Assembly (NCBI GenBank): GCA_937958475.1 | Contig: CALFXR010000216.1 | Coordinates: 1 to 14,296 of the forward strand | Length of the DNA stretch: 14,296 nucleotides | DNA from: an uncultured Mesorhizobium sp. | GTDB lineage: Bacteria > Pseudomonadota > Alphaproteobacteria > Rhizobiales > Rhizobiaceae | Reading direction: 5' to 3' | Shown: positions 1 through 6,750 of the stretch, piece after piece | Position numbering within the stretch: position 1 is the first letter of the stretch | Layout of the letters: each line of letters opens with the position of its first letter | Notes under the pieces: model-generated | Seen by the model: the letters and a program-made list of their open reading frames with translations, nothing else | What the model was told of the DNA's origin: nothing | Databases searched by the model: none | Program-made: the position numbers and the translations under genes

Positions 1-868
1 CCGCCTCCGCCACCTCCCCCGGCTTCTCGTGCAAAATCCAGTGGCCGGCGTCCTTGACGCGCACCACCGTCAGGTCCGGCGCATAGCGCTCCAGCCCGTC
101 GAGGCACGACGGGCGCAGCGCCTCGTCGGCCTCGCCCCACACCACCAGATGCGGCACGCGCACGGTGACCTTCTCGTCGGGCACGGCGAGCAGCGGCACC
201 TCGGCGGGCACCGGCGCATCAGGTTCCGGCACGACGACGGGCGACGACGAATACCAGTGCAGCATCGCCTCCATGGCGCCGGGCTGCCCCCAGGCGGCGC
301 GGTAGGCGGCGGCGGCCTCGTCGGTCAGCCACGGCGTGGCGGAAAAGCCGCGGAACATGCGCATCGTGCGGGCGAAATCGTCCTCGGCCATGCGCGCCGC
401 CGCGCCCGGCGCGCGCAACTTGTGGAAATACTGGCTAGCGCGGCGCTGCGCCGGGTCGTCGAGGATGGCGCGCTGGAAGGCGACAGGGTGCGGCCCGTTG
501 ACGATGACCAAGTGCGACAGGCGCCCGGGATAGGCGAAGGCATAGGCGTAGGCGACGGAAGCGCCCCAGTCGTGGCCGGCGAGCACGAAGGGTTTTTGCG
601 GCGACAGGCGGTCGGCGAGCGCGGCGAGGTCGGCCACCATGTTCCTGACCGCGTAGGCGCCCTCGCCCTTCGGCTTGTCGGAGAGGTTGAAGCCGCGCTG
701 GTCGGGCGCCACCACGTGGAAGCGGTCGGAAAGACGAATCATCACCTCCTTCCACGCCGCCCAGTATTCGGGAAAGCCGTGCAGGCAGATCATCAGCGGC
801 GCTTGCCCGTCGCCGGTCGAGGCGACGTGCAGGCGGATGCCGCCGGCATTAACGAATTCGAGGCGCAT
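1..868 (-). CDS. Epoxide-hydrolase-like alpha/beta hydrolase, 3' end cut by window edge
   Basis: Alpha/beta hydrolase of the epoxide hydrolase / haloalkane dehalogenase branch, probably a cytoplasmic enzyme opening epoxides by an ester intermediate. About 289 residues are visible and only the last few are missing, since the family usually runs 290-320. I see the oxyanion motif HGFP at residues 30-33, the nucleophile elbow GHDWG at 98-102 with Asp100, cap tyrosines Tyr147 (SQYF) and Tyr206 (HWY) in the positions expected for epoxide activation, an acid in GEADEAL (Asp248) and the catalytic His276 in AGHW. The two cap tyrosines favour epoxide hydrolase over dehalogenase; the substrate is unknown. 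The start is the ATG at 868, with AGGAG (876-880) 7 bases upstream. It is divergent from icd. No terminator can be seen because the end lies outside the window. Confidence 0.88.
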   Translation of the reverse strand, partial: MRLEFVNAGGIRLHVASTGDGQAPLMICLHGFPEYWAAWKEVMIRLSDRFHVVAPDQRGFNLSDKPKGEGAYAVRNMVADLAALADRLSPQKPFVLAGHDWGASVAYAYAFAYPGRLSHLVIVNGPHPVAFQRAILDDPAQRRASQYFHKLRAPGAAARMAEDDFARTMRMFRGFSATPWLTDEAAAAYRAAWGQPGAMEAMLHWYSSSPVVVPEPDAPVPAEVPLLAVPDEKVTVRVPHLVVWGEADEALRPSCLDGLERYAPDLTVVRVKDAGHWILHEKPGEVAEA

Positions 869-918
869 TCTTCGCTCCTGTTTCGCCGAAAGCGCTAGGA
901 CCAGCCCGTCCCAAGCGT

Positions 919-947
919 TTGCGCCCCGAAAGGCGCTTTGCTATAGG
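919..947 (+). promoter_or_regulatory. Putative sigma-70-type promoter of icd
   Basis: A -35-like TTGCGC (919-924) and a -10-like TATAGG (942-947) are separated by exactly 17 bases, about 65 bases before the icd start codon. The spacer holds an inverted repeat GCGCC/GGCGC (921-925 and 932-936) that overlaps the -35 element. This is read by eye; the -35 match is only fair. Confidence 0.45.
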
Positions 948-1011
948 GGCGCGACCCCTTTTCACCGTCCGCGCCGCGGCCGGGCCGAACCCCAGTAACG
1001 AGGCATTTCCC

Positions 1012-2223
1012 ATGGCGAAGATCAAGGTGGAGAACCCAGTCGTCGAGCTCGACGGCGACGAGATGACCCGCATCATCTGGCAGTTCATCAAGGACAAGCT
1101 GATCCACCCCTATCTCGACATCGACCTCAAGTACTACGACCTCGGCATCGAGCACCGCGACGCCACCGACGACCAGGTGACCATCGACTCGGCGAACGCC
1201 ATCGCCAAATACGGCGTCGGCGTCAAATGCGCCACCATCACCCCCGACGAGGCGCGCGTCGAGGAATTCGGCCTCAAGAAGATGTGGAAGTCGCCCAACG
1301 GCACCATCCGCAACATCCTCGGCGGCACCATCTTCCGCGAGCCGATCATCATGAAGAACGTGCCCCGCCTGGTGCCCGGCTGGACCAAGCCGATCATCGT
1401 CGGCCGCCACGCCTTCGGCGACCAGTACCGCGCCACCGACTTCCGCTTCCCTGGCAAGGGCAAGCTGACCATCAAGTTCGTCGGCGAAGACGGCGCCACG
1501 ATCGAGCATGACGTCTTCGACGCGCCGTCGGCCGGCGTCGCCATGGCCATGTACAACCTCGACGATTCGATCCGCGACTTCGCCTACGCCTCGCTGAACT
1601 ATGCGCTCGACCGCGGCGTGCCCTGCTACCTGTCGACCAAGAACACCATCCTGAAGGCCTATGACGGGCGCTTCAAGGACATCTTCCAGGAAGTCTACGA
1701 CAAGGACTTCGCCCAGAAGTACAAGGAAAAGAAGCTCTGGTACGAGCACCGCCTGATCGACGACATGGTCGCCTCGGCGCTGAAATGGTCCGGCGGCTAC
1801 GTCTGGGCGTGCAAGAACTACGACGGCGACGTCCAGTCCGACATCGTCGCCCAGGGCTTCGGCTCGCTCGGCCTGATGACGTCGGTGCTGGTCACCCCGG
1901 ACGGCAAGACGGTGGAGGCCGAGGCCGCGCACGGCACGGTGACGCGCCACTACCGCCAGCACCAGAAGGGCGAGGAGACGTCGACCAACTCGATCGCCTC
2001 GATCTTCGCCTGGACGCGCGGGCTCGCCCACCGCGCCAAGCTCGACGACAATGCCGAGCTCGCCCGCTTCGCCGACACGCTGGAGAAGGTTTGCGTGCAG
2101 ACGGTGGAGACCGGCTTCATGACCAAGGACCTGGCGCTCCTGATCGGCGCTGACCAGCCCTGGCTGTCGACCGCCGGCTTCCTCGACAAGATCGACGAGA
2201 ACCTGCAGAAGGCGATGGGCTGA
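1012..2223 (+). CDS. icd: NADP-dependent isocitrate dehydrogenase, eukaryote-like type
   Basis: Oxidatively decarboxylates isocitrate to 2-oxoglutarate with NADP+ in the TCA cycle; a cytoplasmic homodimer in this family. The 403-residue protein is collinear with human IDH1 through the first 140 residues: Lys72, Ser94 and Asn96 in SPNGTIR, Arg100, Arg109 and Arg132 in GRHAFGDQY (residues 131-139) fall at the same numbers. Lys210, Asp250, Asp273 and Asp277 are the metal and catalytic residues, shifted by two, and AHGTVTRH (306-313) is the NADP site. It is therefore the type found in alphaproteobacteria and mitochondria, not the E. coli type. I chose ATG 1012 because homology begins there, although the frame is open from 919; the ribosome site (CGAGG) is weak. 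A short hairpin, GGCCG/CGGCC at 2242-2256, follows the stop and could help termination. Confidence 0.97.
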   Translation: MAKIKVENPVVELDGDEMTRIIWQFIKDKLIHPYLDIDLKYYDLGIEHRDATDDQVTIDSANAIAKYGVGVKCATITPDEARVEEFGLKKMWKSPNGTIRNILGGTIFREPIIMKNVPRLVPGWTKPIIVGRHAFGDQYRATDFRFPGKGKLTIKFVGEDGATIEHDVFDAPSAGVAMAMYNLDDSIRDFAYASLNYALDRGVPCYLSTKNTILKAYDGRFKDIFQEVYDKDFAQKYKEKKLWYEHRLIDDMVASALKWSGGYVWACKNYDGDVQSDIVAQGFGSLGLMTSVLVTPDGKTVEAEAAHGTVTRHYRQHQKGEETSTNSIASIFAWTRGLAHRAKLDDNAELARFADTLEKVCVQTVETGFMTKDLALLIGADQPWLSTAGFLDKIDENLQKAMG

Positions 2224-2294
2224 CGGGCGGCCCCTTGTCCCGGCCGGATCGCGGCCTCCATTCGATGTCCGGTCGCCGTGCGAAACGTCCCCAG

Positions 2295-2330
2295 GACTGG
2301 AGCCGCGACCGGAGCCGAGACAGGAACCGA
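2295..2330. repeat. Three imperfect 12-bp tandem repeats carrying a ribosome binding site
   Basis: Three adjacent 12-base units GACTGGAGCCGC, GACCGGAGCCGA and GACAGGAACCGA lie directly before the GTG start at 2336. The last unit supplies AGGAA, nine bases from that start codon, so the repeat array doubles as the translation initiation region. Confidence 0.6.
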
Positions 2331-2335
2331 GACCC

Positions 2336-2680
2336 GTGGCCGGACGCCTTAGCCGCCGCACCCTCCTGAAGATCGCGTTCGGCCTGGCGCTGGCGGCGGC
2401 CGTCATCCTCGCGGCGCGCGCCGCGCTCCGCTTCGCCTACTGGCGCAGCCACCGCGACGAGAAGGTCGCCGGCTGGATGCCGCTCGGCTACGTCGCCCGC
2501 TCGCACGGGGTCGATGTCGACGCGCTGCGCCGCGCGCTCGGGCTCCCCGAAACCATCGCCGACCGGCGGCCGATCGAGGAGATCGCGCGCGAGCGCGGCG
2601 TCGCCACCGCCGCCTTCGTCGCCGAGGTGGAGCGGGCGCTCGCCGCGGTGAAGGCGGAACGCGGCGCGGCCGGCCAATGA
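2336..2680 (+). CDS. Small membrane-anchored protein with duplicated helical motif, DedA partner
   Basis: A 114-residue protein of unknown function. A basic N-terminus (RRTLLK) is followed by one hydrophobic segment at about residues 12-33, predicting a single membrane helix with the rest as a small soluble domain. That domain holds two copies of one motif, P-(L/I)-x2-(V/I)-A-R-x2-G-V: MPLGYVARSHGV (48-59) and RPIEEIARERGV (78-89), each followed by a helix-like stretch. I recall this repeat in small proteins next to DedA genes, but I know no assigned activity. The start is GTG 2336, with AGGAA nine bases upstream. The stop overlaps the DedA start as ATGA (2677-2680), which predicts translational coupling. 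An adaptor or regulator for the DedA protein is inference only. Confidence 0.75.
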   Translation: MAGRLSRRTLLKIAFGLALAAAVILAARAALRFAYWRSHRDEKVAGWMPLGYVARSHGVDVDALRRALGLPETIADRRPIEEIARERGVATAAFVAEVERALAAVKAERGAAGQ

Positions 2681-3258
2681 CCGACGCGGCGCTGTCGCTG
2701 CTCAGCGCCTATGGCGGGCCGGCGCTGTTCGTCGTGCTCCTCCTCGGCGCCGTCGGCCTGCCGCTGCCTTCGACCGTCCTGCTGCTCGCTACCGGCGTGG
2801 TCGCCGCCGAAGGCGACGTCGACCGCTGGGCGATGGCGGCGTGGGGCACCTGCGGCGCCGTCGCCGGCGACCAGCTCGGCTATGCGCTCGGACGCCTGGC
2901 CGGAACGGGGATCGAGGAACGCCTCGGCCGCCACCCTTCGCTGGCCCGCAATTTCGGCCGCGCCCGGCGGATCACCGTACGGTGGGGCGGCACCGGCGTC
3001 TTCTTCACCCGCTGGCTGCTCAGCCCGGTCGGACCCGCCGTGAACGTCGTGGCCGGTGTAGCCGCCTATCCGTGGACCCGCTTCGCCCCGCTCAGCCTCG
3101 CCGGCGAAGCGTTGTGGGTCGTGCTGTTCATGACACTCGGCGCCGCCGCCGGTCGCGGCGTCGAGGAACTCGCCGCGATCGCCGGCAACCTCAGCTGGTT
3201 CCTGATCGCGCTGCTCGCCGCCGCCGTGCTCGGCTGGCAGCTGTTGCGGGCGAGATGA
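2677..3258 (+). CDS. DedA-family membrane protein (SNARE-associated/VTT domain)
   Basis: Integral inner-membrane protein of the DedA/VTT family, whose members take part in lipid flipping, membrane homeostasis and drug tolerance. At 193 residues it is close to the usual 190-220. Hydrophobic segments are at about 12-44, 52-72, 106-128 (partly re-entrant), 140-160 and 168-190. Family features include a re-entrant loop with Pro29 and Pro31 (GLPLPST), an acidic site GDQLGYALGR (64-73), and the Arg-containing FFTRWLLSPVGP (109-120) leading into the glycine-rich NVVAG, which corresponds to the family's F/YxxxR...G signature. It starts within the stop of the upstream gene and has no other obvious ribosome site, so it is probably translated by coupling. 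The substrate lipid cannot be inferred. Confidence 0.9.
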   Translation: MTDAALSLLSAYGGPALFVVLLLGAVGLPLPSTVLLLATGVVAAEGDVDRWAMAAWGTCGAVAGDQLGYALGRLAGTGIEERLGRHPSLARNFGRARRITVRWGGTGVFFTRWLLSPVGPAVNVVAGVAAYPWTRFAPLSLAGEALWVVLFMTLGAAAGRGVEELAAIAGNLSWFLIALLAAAVLGWQLLRAR

Positions 3259-3338
3259 CCGCGGCGAGGCCGTAAGGCCGCTATACGCCGCCGCGTGCCT
3301 TCGCCGACGGCTCGGACGCTGGACCGCCGGACGATGGC

Positions 3339-3368
3339 CCGCCTGTCGTTGGACCGCCTGTCGTTGGA
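3339..3368. repeat. 15-bp perfect tandem duplication
   Basis: The 15-mer CCGCCTGTCGTTGGA occurs twice without a gap (3339-3353 and 3354-3368). A diverged earlier copy (GGACGATGG) may lie just upstream. Confidence 0.8.
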
Positions 3369-3381
3369 TTTTTTTCCAACG
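3362..3381. other. Perfect 7-bp hairpin with an all-T loop
   Basis: CGTTGGA (3362-3368) and TCCAACG (3375-3381) flank six T residues. The left arm is the end of the second 15-bp repeat. The T run is in the loop rather than after the stem, so it is not a standard terminator. It lies about 100 bases after the DedA stop. Confidence 0.55.
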
Positions 3382-3670
3382 CCCCGGATGCGCGCGCAAC
3401 CGCCGTTCCGGGGCGCCCCGCCCGGTTGCTTTTTCCGCGCAATATCAATGCGTTGGCGAGATCCAGCCGAAGCGCTGGCCGCCGCACGTGCGCCTCGGCG
3501 TCTCCAACCACTGCCGCGGCCCGGTCGGGCACGGTCGCGGTACAACCAATCGTCAACAGGGACAGCCACTTGCTGCGGCTTCTTCCCGTCCGACATGAAT
3601 AAAATCGCGGATTACGATCCAACCACAGATTCGGCCATGTTACGTCGACAATTTTTGGTTGCAGCATCCC

Positions 3671-3700
3671 TTGTAACTTTCGAAAAGTTGGTGCTAATTT
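3671..3700 (+). promoter_or_regulatory. Putative promoter of the tail-collar gene
   Basis: TTGTAA (3671-3676) and TAATTT (3695-3700) are separated by 18 bases in an AT-rich stretch 40 bases before the start codon. It is a reasonable vegetative-type promoter by eye and no more than that. Confidence 0.4.
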
Positions 3701-3739
3701 AGCTCGTTCTGAATATAACGACATCCGAGGGGAAACAGA

Positions 3740-4348
3740 ATGGAACGCAGTTTCTTCGCAGTTCTCCCGATCGCCGCTTCACTGTCGGCCATCGTCACTT
3801 TCGCATCGGTTTCGCCGACCGCGGCGCAATCCGAACCCTTCATCGGCCAGCTGATGGTCACCGGCGCTACCTTCTGCCCGCGCGGCTGGGCCCAGGCCGA
3901 CGGCCAGATCATCTCGATCGCGCAGAACACGGCGCTGTTCTCGCTTCTCGGCACCACCTATGGCGGCAACGGGCAGACCACCTTCGCCCTGCCCGACCTG
4001 CGCGGCCGCTCGGCCATCCACCAGGGCACCGGGCCCGGCCTGTCCAACTATGTCGAGGGCCAGGTCGGCGGACGCGAGAGCTTCACCCTGACCATCGACC
4101 AGATGCCGGCGCACACGCATGGCGTGCAGGCGACCAACGCTACCGCCGACAAGGGCGGCCCCGACGGCCGCTATCTCGGCGGCGGCGTCGGCGACGACGA
4201 CACCTATCACGACGGCCCCCCCAACCGCGTCATGGCGCCCGACATGATCCAGATTACCGGTGGAAATCAACCGGTTAGCCAGCGCGGACCCTACCTCACC
4301 CTGATGTGGTGCATCGCGATGGAAGGCGTCTTCCCGTCGCGCAACTGA
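3740..4348 (+). CDS. Secreted phage tail-collar domain protein
   Basis: A 202-residue protein with a phage tail-collar fold, of the group often called microcystin-dependent protein homologues (MdpB-like). Residues 1-29 look like a Sec signal peptide, with cleavage likely after TAA (27-29). The mature part opens with FIGQLM (34-39), then CPRGWAQADG (46-55), LLGTTYGGNG (69-78), the collar signature LPDLRGR (84-90), a histidine motif MPAHTHGV (122-129) and the closing PYLTLMWCIAMEG (184-196). The visible domain order is complete. Start ATG 3740 has GAGGGG (3727-3732) upstream. No phage genes are nearby and family copies of this kind are usually not in prophages, so a cell-surface or secreted role is more likely than a virion part. 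Its function is unknown. Confidence 0.88.
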   Translation: MERSFFAVLPIAASLSAIVTFASVSPTAAQSEPFIGQLMVTGATFCPRGWAQADGQIISIAQNTALFSLLGTTYGGNGQTTFALPDLRGRSAIHQGTGPGLSNYVEGQVGGRESFTLTIDQMPAHTHGVQATNATADKGGPDGRYLGGGVGDDDTYHDGPPNRVMAPDMIQITGGNQPVSQRGPYLTLMWCIAMEGVFPSRN

Positions 4349-4370
4349 GCGCCGCGTATCCGACCGAAGC

Positions 4371-4403
4371 GGCGGCCGCGCCCGATGCGCGACCGCGGCC
4401 GCC
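4371..4403 (+). terminator. Strong GC inverted repeat after the tail-collar gene
   Basis: GGCGGCCGCG (4371-4380) and CGCGGCCGCC (4394-4403) form a perfect 10-bp stem with a 13-base loop, 22 bases after the stop codon. No T tract follows, so termination is inferred from position and stem strength alone. Confidence 0.4.
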
Positions 4404-4422
4404 TGTTCCGGTTGCCGGCCCC

Positions 4423-4500
4423 GTCGAGAGATCGGCGCATTGGCGCCTGTCGAGAAGTCGGCGCCGGCCTTTGCCTCGCTGGCCGCCGCCTTTGCCTAGC
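4423..4500. repeat. Short degenerate direct repeats in the convergent spacer
   Basis: GTCGAGAGATCGGCGC (4423-4438) recurs as GTCGAGAAGTCGGCGC (4449-4464). Just after it, GCCTTTGCCT occurs twice (from about 4468 and again before 4500). This is low-complexity GC-rich sequence between two convergent genes, and I see no gene in it. Confidence 0.45.
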
Positions 4501-4573
4501 CGTCGGCGGCCGTGTCGCGGACGCCGCCGTGGCCGGCCGCCACCCTTATCCCGTCACCGGGCCGGCGCGGACC

Positions 4574-6292
4574 TCAGCCCCGGCTCAGTTCCTCCACAAG
4601 TTCGCGATAGCCCGACCAGCGCAGGTCGGGCGTGGCGATCCGCTCGACGAGACCCGGATCGAGCTGCCGCCACAGGCCGCGGGAGTTCGCCGTCGCCTCG
4701 TATTTGCGCAGGCCGACATGCCGCGAGCCGGCAAAGCGCTGCAGCGTGGCCAGCCACGCGGTGCGGGCGCCGTCGGCGAAGGGCTGGCGGTTGATGCGCA
4801 GGACAGCCTCGAGGAGCCAGTCGGCGATGCTGGCGTTGACGATCTCCGGACCGGCCGTTCTGGCGGGCGTGTAGCCGCACAGGTCGAAGAAGCGCTCCAG
4901 CCAGTCGGACTCGTACGCCTCGGCAACGATGTTGCCGGCGCCGTAGGCCGCGGCGCAGTCGTGAACGAGATTGGGGATGTTCATCAGCCGGCGAACGCGC
5001 GGCAACTCGCGGAACGCGGGGAGATCGAGCCCCGTGCCATAATAGTATGCGGCATTGCGCGAATTGATGGCGCACTGCTTGTGATACGACCGCACCCAGT
5101 CTTCGACGTCGCGGTGCACCAGGAATACCGTCAGCTCGAACTCGGCGAAGAGGTTGCGGATCTTCGCCAGGCTCGCCGGACGGAAGTCGTAGAGATGGTT
5201 GCTCAACCCCTCGCTGGTGAGGATCGTGCGGTCCTCGTCGCCCTCTGCGACCGCCCGGGCGGTGCGCGACAGATCCCCCGCCATCAGGTCCCCGACGATG
5301 AACTGGTGCTTCGGCATCTCCGTGTCGGCGCTGGGGGTCGGGTAGCGGATGCCCTGGCGCAGGAGTTCCCCGGAATTCGCATGGCACCACCGCTGCAGCG
5401 CGCTCGTCCCGGTCTTGGGCAACCCGACATGGAGCAGAAGACGCCGGCGCCGCCGCGGCGTCGCCGGCCTGGCAAGGCTGTCGTTGACGAAGGCGATCGT
5501 CCTGTCGACCAAGGGCTGGCCGACCGGCCTGAGCATGCCGCGGTCGTCGACGTGGCGGTGGTAGTGCAGCATGATCGGCGCGCCGTCGCCTGCGTCGGAC
5601 GCCGGCAGGTGGGTCGGGAAGTTCATCGCCTTCGGCAGAAGCTCGGGCTCGATGCGAAGCTCCAGGCAGGTCAGCGCGAACGCGATCTGGTCGATATGGA
5701 ACGTGTGCCGGCCGAGGAGATCCGCGTGGTTCTCGAGCCACTGCGCCCAACGGCGCCATGGCGCATCGAGTTCGGCGAGACGGGAGCCCGGCAGCACGTA
5801 GAGACCGCCGTTCCTGTTCTCGAAAATCGTCGATGCCGCAGCCGAACCGACGGCGATGTCGGGACGTTGCCGCGCCAGCCCGGCGCGAAGAAGCAGGATT
5901 TCCCAGGTTCCGATCGGCGGGTTCGGCCGGTCCACGACCGCGGCGGCAAGCATGCCCCTGGCGAGATACGGACGCGGATCGGCGACGAACAGCGTGTCGC
6001 AGTCGCAGAGCACCGCGAGATCGGCGCCGACGAGGAATTCGGACCGCAGCTGCGCCAGCTTGTTGAGATGCGGTCGCTGCGGCGAAACCGCCTCGATCGC
6101 CGCCGTCCTGACGCCGAGCGGCGCGAAGCTTGTGGAACAGTCTGCGCCGAGGCCCGTCATGTAGTGAACGACAAGATCATCGGGCGACACCCGCGCGATC
6201 TCGATCAGGCTTCTCGCCCATTTCTTCGCTTGCGCAAGAAAAATTGGCCCGACATCGACCACGCACGAAAATCGTATGACGGGTTTCGTCAC
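4574..6292 (-). CDS. Fused glycosyltransferase-sulfotransferase
   Basis: A 572-residue, apparently bifunctional enzyme. Residues 1 to about 270 resemble a GT-A glycosyltransferase: an N-terminal strand (RFSCVVD), LNKLAQLRSEF (76-86), a DxD-type metal site CDCDT (96-100), and HIDQIAFALT (199-208). A basic linker, PRRRRR (279-284), leads to a sulfotransferase domain: the 5'-phosphosulfate loop HVGLPKTGTSALQ (288-300), TSEGLSNH (359-366) near the expected active site, and the 3'-phosphate site VFLVHRDVEDWVRSYHK (389-405). PAPS is the expected sulfate donor; the sugar donor and acceptor are unknown. Modification of a surface glycan is an inference. The start is GTG 6292: an in-frame TAG lies 15 bases upstream, and no good ribosome site is visible. 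The gene stands alone behind an AT-rich island, which hints at transfer. There is no signal peptide. Confidence 0.85.
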   Translation of the reverse strand: MTKPVIRFSCVVDVGPIFLAQAKKWARSLIEIARVSPDDLVVHYMTGLGADCSTSFAPLGVRTAAIEAVSPQRPHLNKLAQLRSEFLVGADLAVLCDCDTLFVADPRPYLARGMLAAAVVDRPNPPIGTWEILLLRAGLARQRPDIAVGSAAASTIFENRNGGLYVLPGSRLAELDAPWRRWAQWLENHADLLGRHTFHIDQIAFALTCLELRIEPELLPKAMNFPTHLPASDAGDGAPIMLHYHRHVDDRGMLRPVGQPLVDRTIAFVNDSLARPATPRRRRRLLLHVGLPKTGTSALQRWCHANSGELLRQGIRYPTPSADTEMPKHQFIVGDLMAGDLSRTARAVAEGDEDRTILTSEGLSNHLYDFRPASLAKIRNLFAEFELTVFLVHRDVEDWVRSYHKQCAINSRNAAYYYGTGLDLPAFRELPRVRRLMNIPNLVHDCAAAYGAGNIVAEAYESDWLERFFDLCGYTPARTAGPEIVNASIADWLLEAVLRINRQPFADGARTAWLATLQRFAGSRHVGLRKYEATANSRGLWRQLDPGLVERIATPDLRWSGYRELVEELSRG

Positions 6293-6750
6293 GTCTTTAC
6301 GGCTCTACAGGTCGCCTGATGTCATACAATCTATATAGTTTATCAGCTTCGACTCTTCATATACGAAGCATCCAATAAAGAGGTAGCGAATGAAGACATT
6401 CAGGTCAATATACCAATAATCAAGCAACAGATATTGTTGGTCGTCGGAGCCTTGAAAATCAGACCGGCGGGCGCGAACGACGTGCCTTTTCGAACTGAGG
6501 CGATCGCCGCATAAGTATGTCCATGCCGCATGGGCTCGCCGGGGCGGAGCATCCGTTTCGTGCCGCCCGCCGGTCCGGGCGTGGACGCGACGGCTGTGAG
6601 CGCGACGGCCGCGGCCGCACCGCCGGCCTTTCGCCGCGACCTGCGAAGGCCCCTTGGGCGATGGCCTCTTGCGCGACGGCCGCCGCGGTGCAGAATTCCG
6701 CCGTCGACCTCGATGGCGACGAAACCCTGCAGATCGCCGAGGCGACCGTC
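6293..6750. other. Divergent spacer with AT-rich island
   Basis: Between the fusion gene and the glutathione transferase lie 458 bases with no supported gene. From 6311 to 6440 the GC content is about 37% by my count, against roughly 65-70% elsewhere. An inverted repeat GCTTCG/CGAAGC (6346-6351 and 6364-6369, loop 12) sits inside. Reading toward the fusion gene, TTGACC and several TATA-like hexamers occur but I cannot pair them convincingly. From about 6460 the composition returns to GC-rich. Confidence 0.6.

Larger units (their letters stand above)
3259..3739. other. Intergenic spacer without a supported gene
   Basis: The first part is GC-rich and holds a GGCC-GTAA-GGCC hairpin (3268-3279), a 15-base tandem duplication and a T-loop hairpin. 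From about 3590 onward the base composition becomes clearly more AT-rich, typical of a promoter region, leading to the tail-collar gene. Short open frames here have no recognisable protein features. Confidence 0.6.

Noticed and set aside
29..898. Long plus-strand open frame opposite the epoxide hydrolase
   Set aside because: Its product is rich in Arg, Gly, His and Ala without any fold-like pattern, while the opposite strand has a full catalytic set. It is a GC-rich antisense shadow.
2295..2330. Tandem repeats as a CRISPR array
   Set aside because: Units are 12 bases, directly adjacent and without spacers.
895..2406. 503-residue minus-strand open frame across icd
   Set aside because: It mirrors the icd coding frame and runs through the intergenic region; no recognisable domain.
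3740..4348. Prophage tail module
   Set aside because: Only one collar-domain gene, with a signal peptide, and no other phage gene on either side.
4385..6319. 644-residue plus-strand open frame opposite the fusion gene
   Set aside because: Longer than the real gene, but compositionally it is an antisense shadow. The minus strand has complete sulfotransferase and glycosyltransferase motifs.
6390..6419. Nine-codon frame with a good AGAGGT ribosome site in the AT-rich island
   Set aside because: Too short to support as a gene or a leader peptide, and nothing attenuator-like follows.
6517..6750. N-terminal extension of the glutathione transferase
   Set aside because: In frame but Arg/Gly/Ala-rich and unlike family members. 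A better start with a ribosome site is at 6751, and the resulting length is typical.
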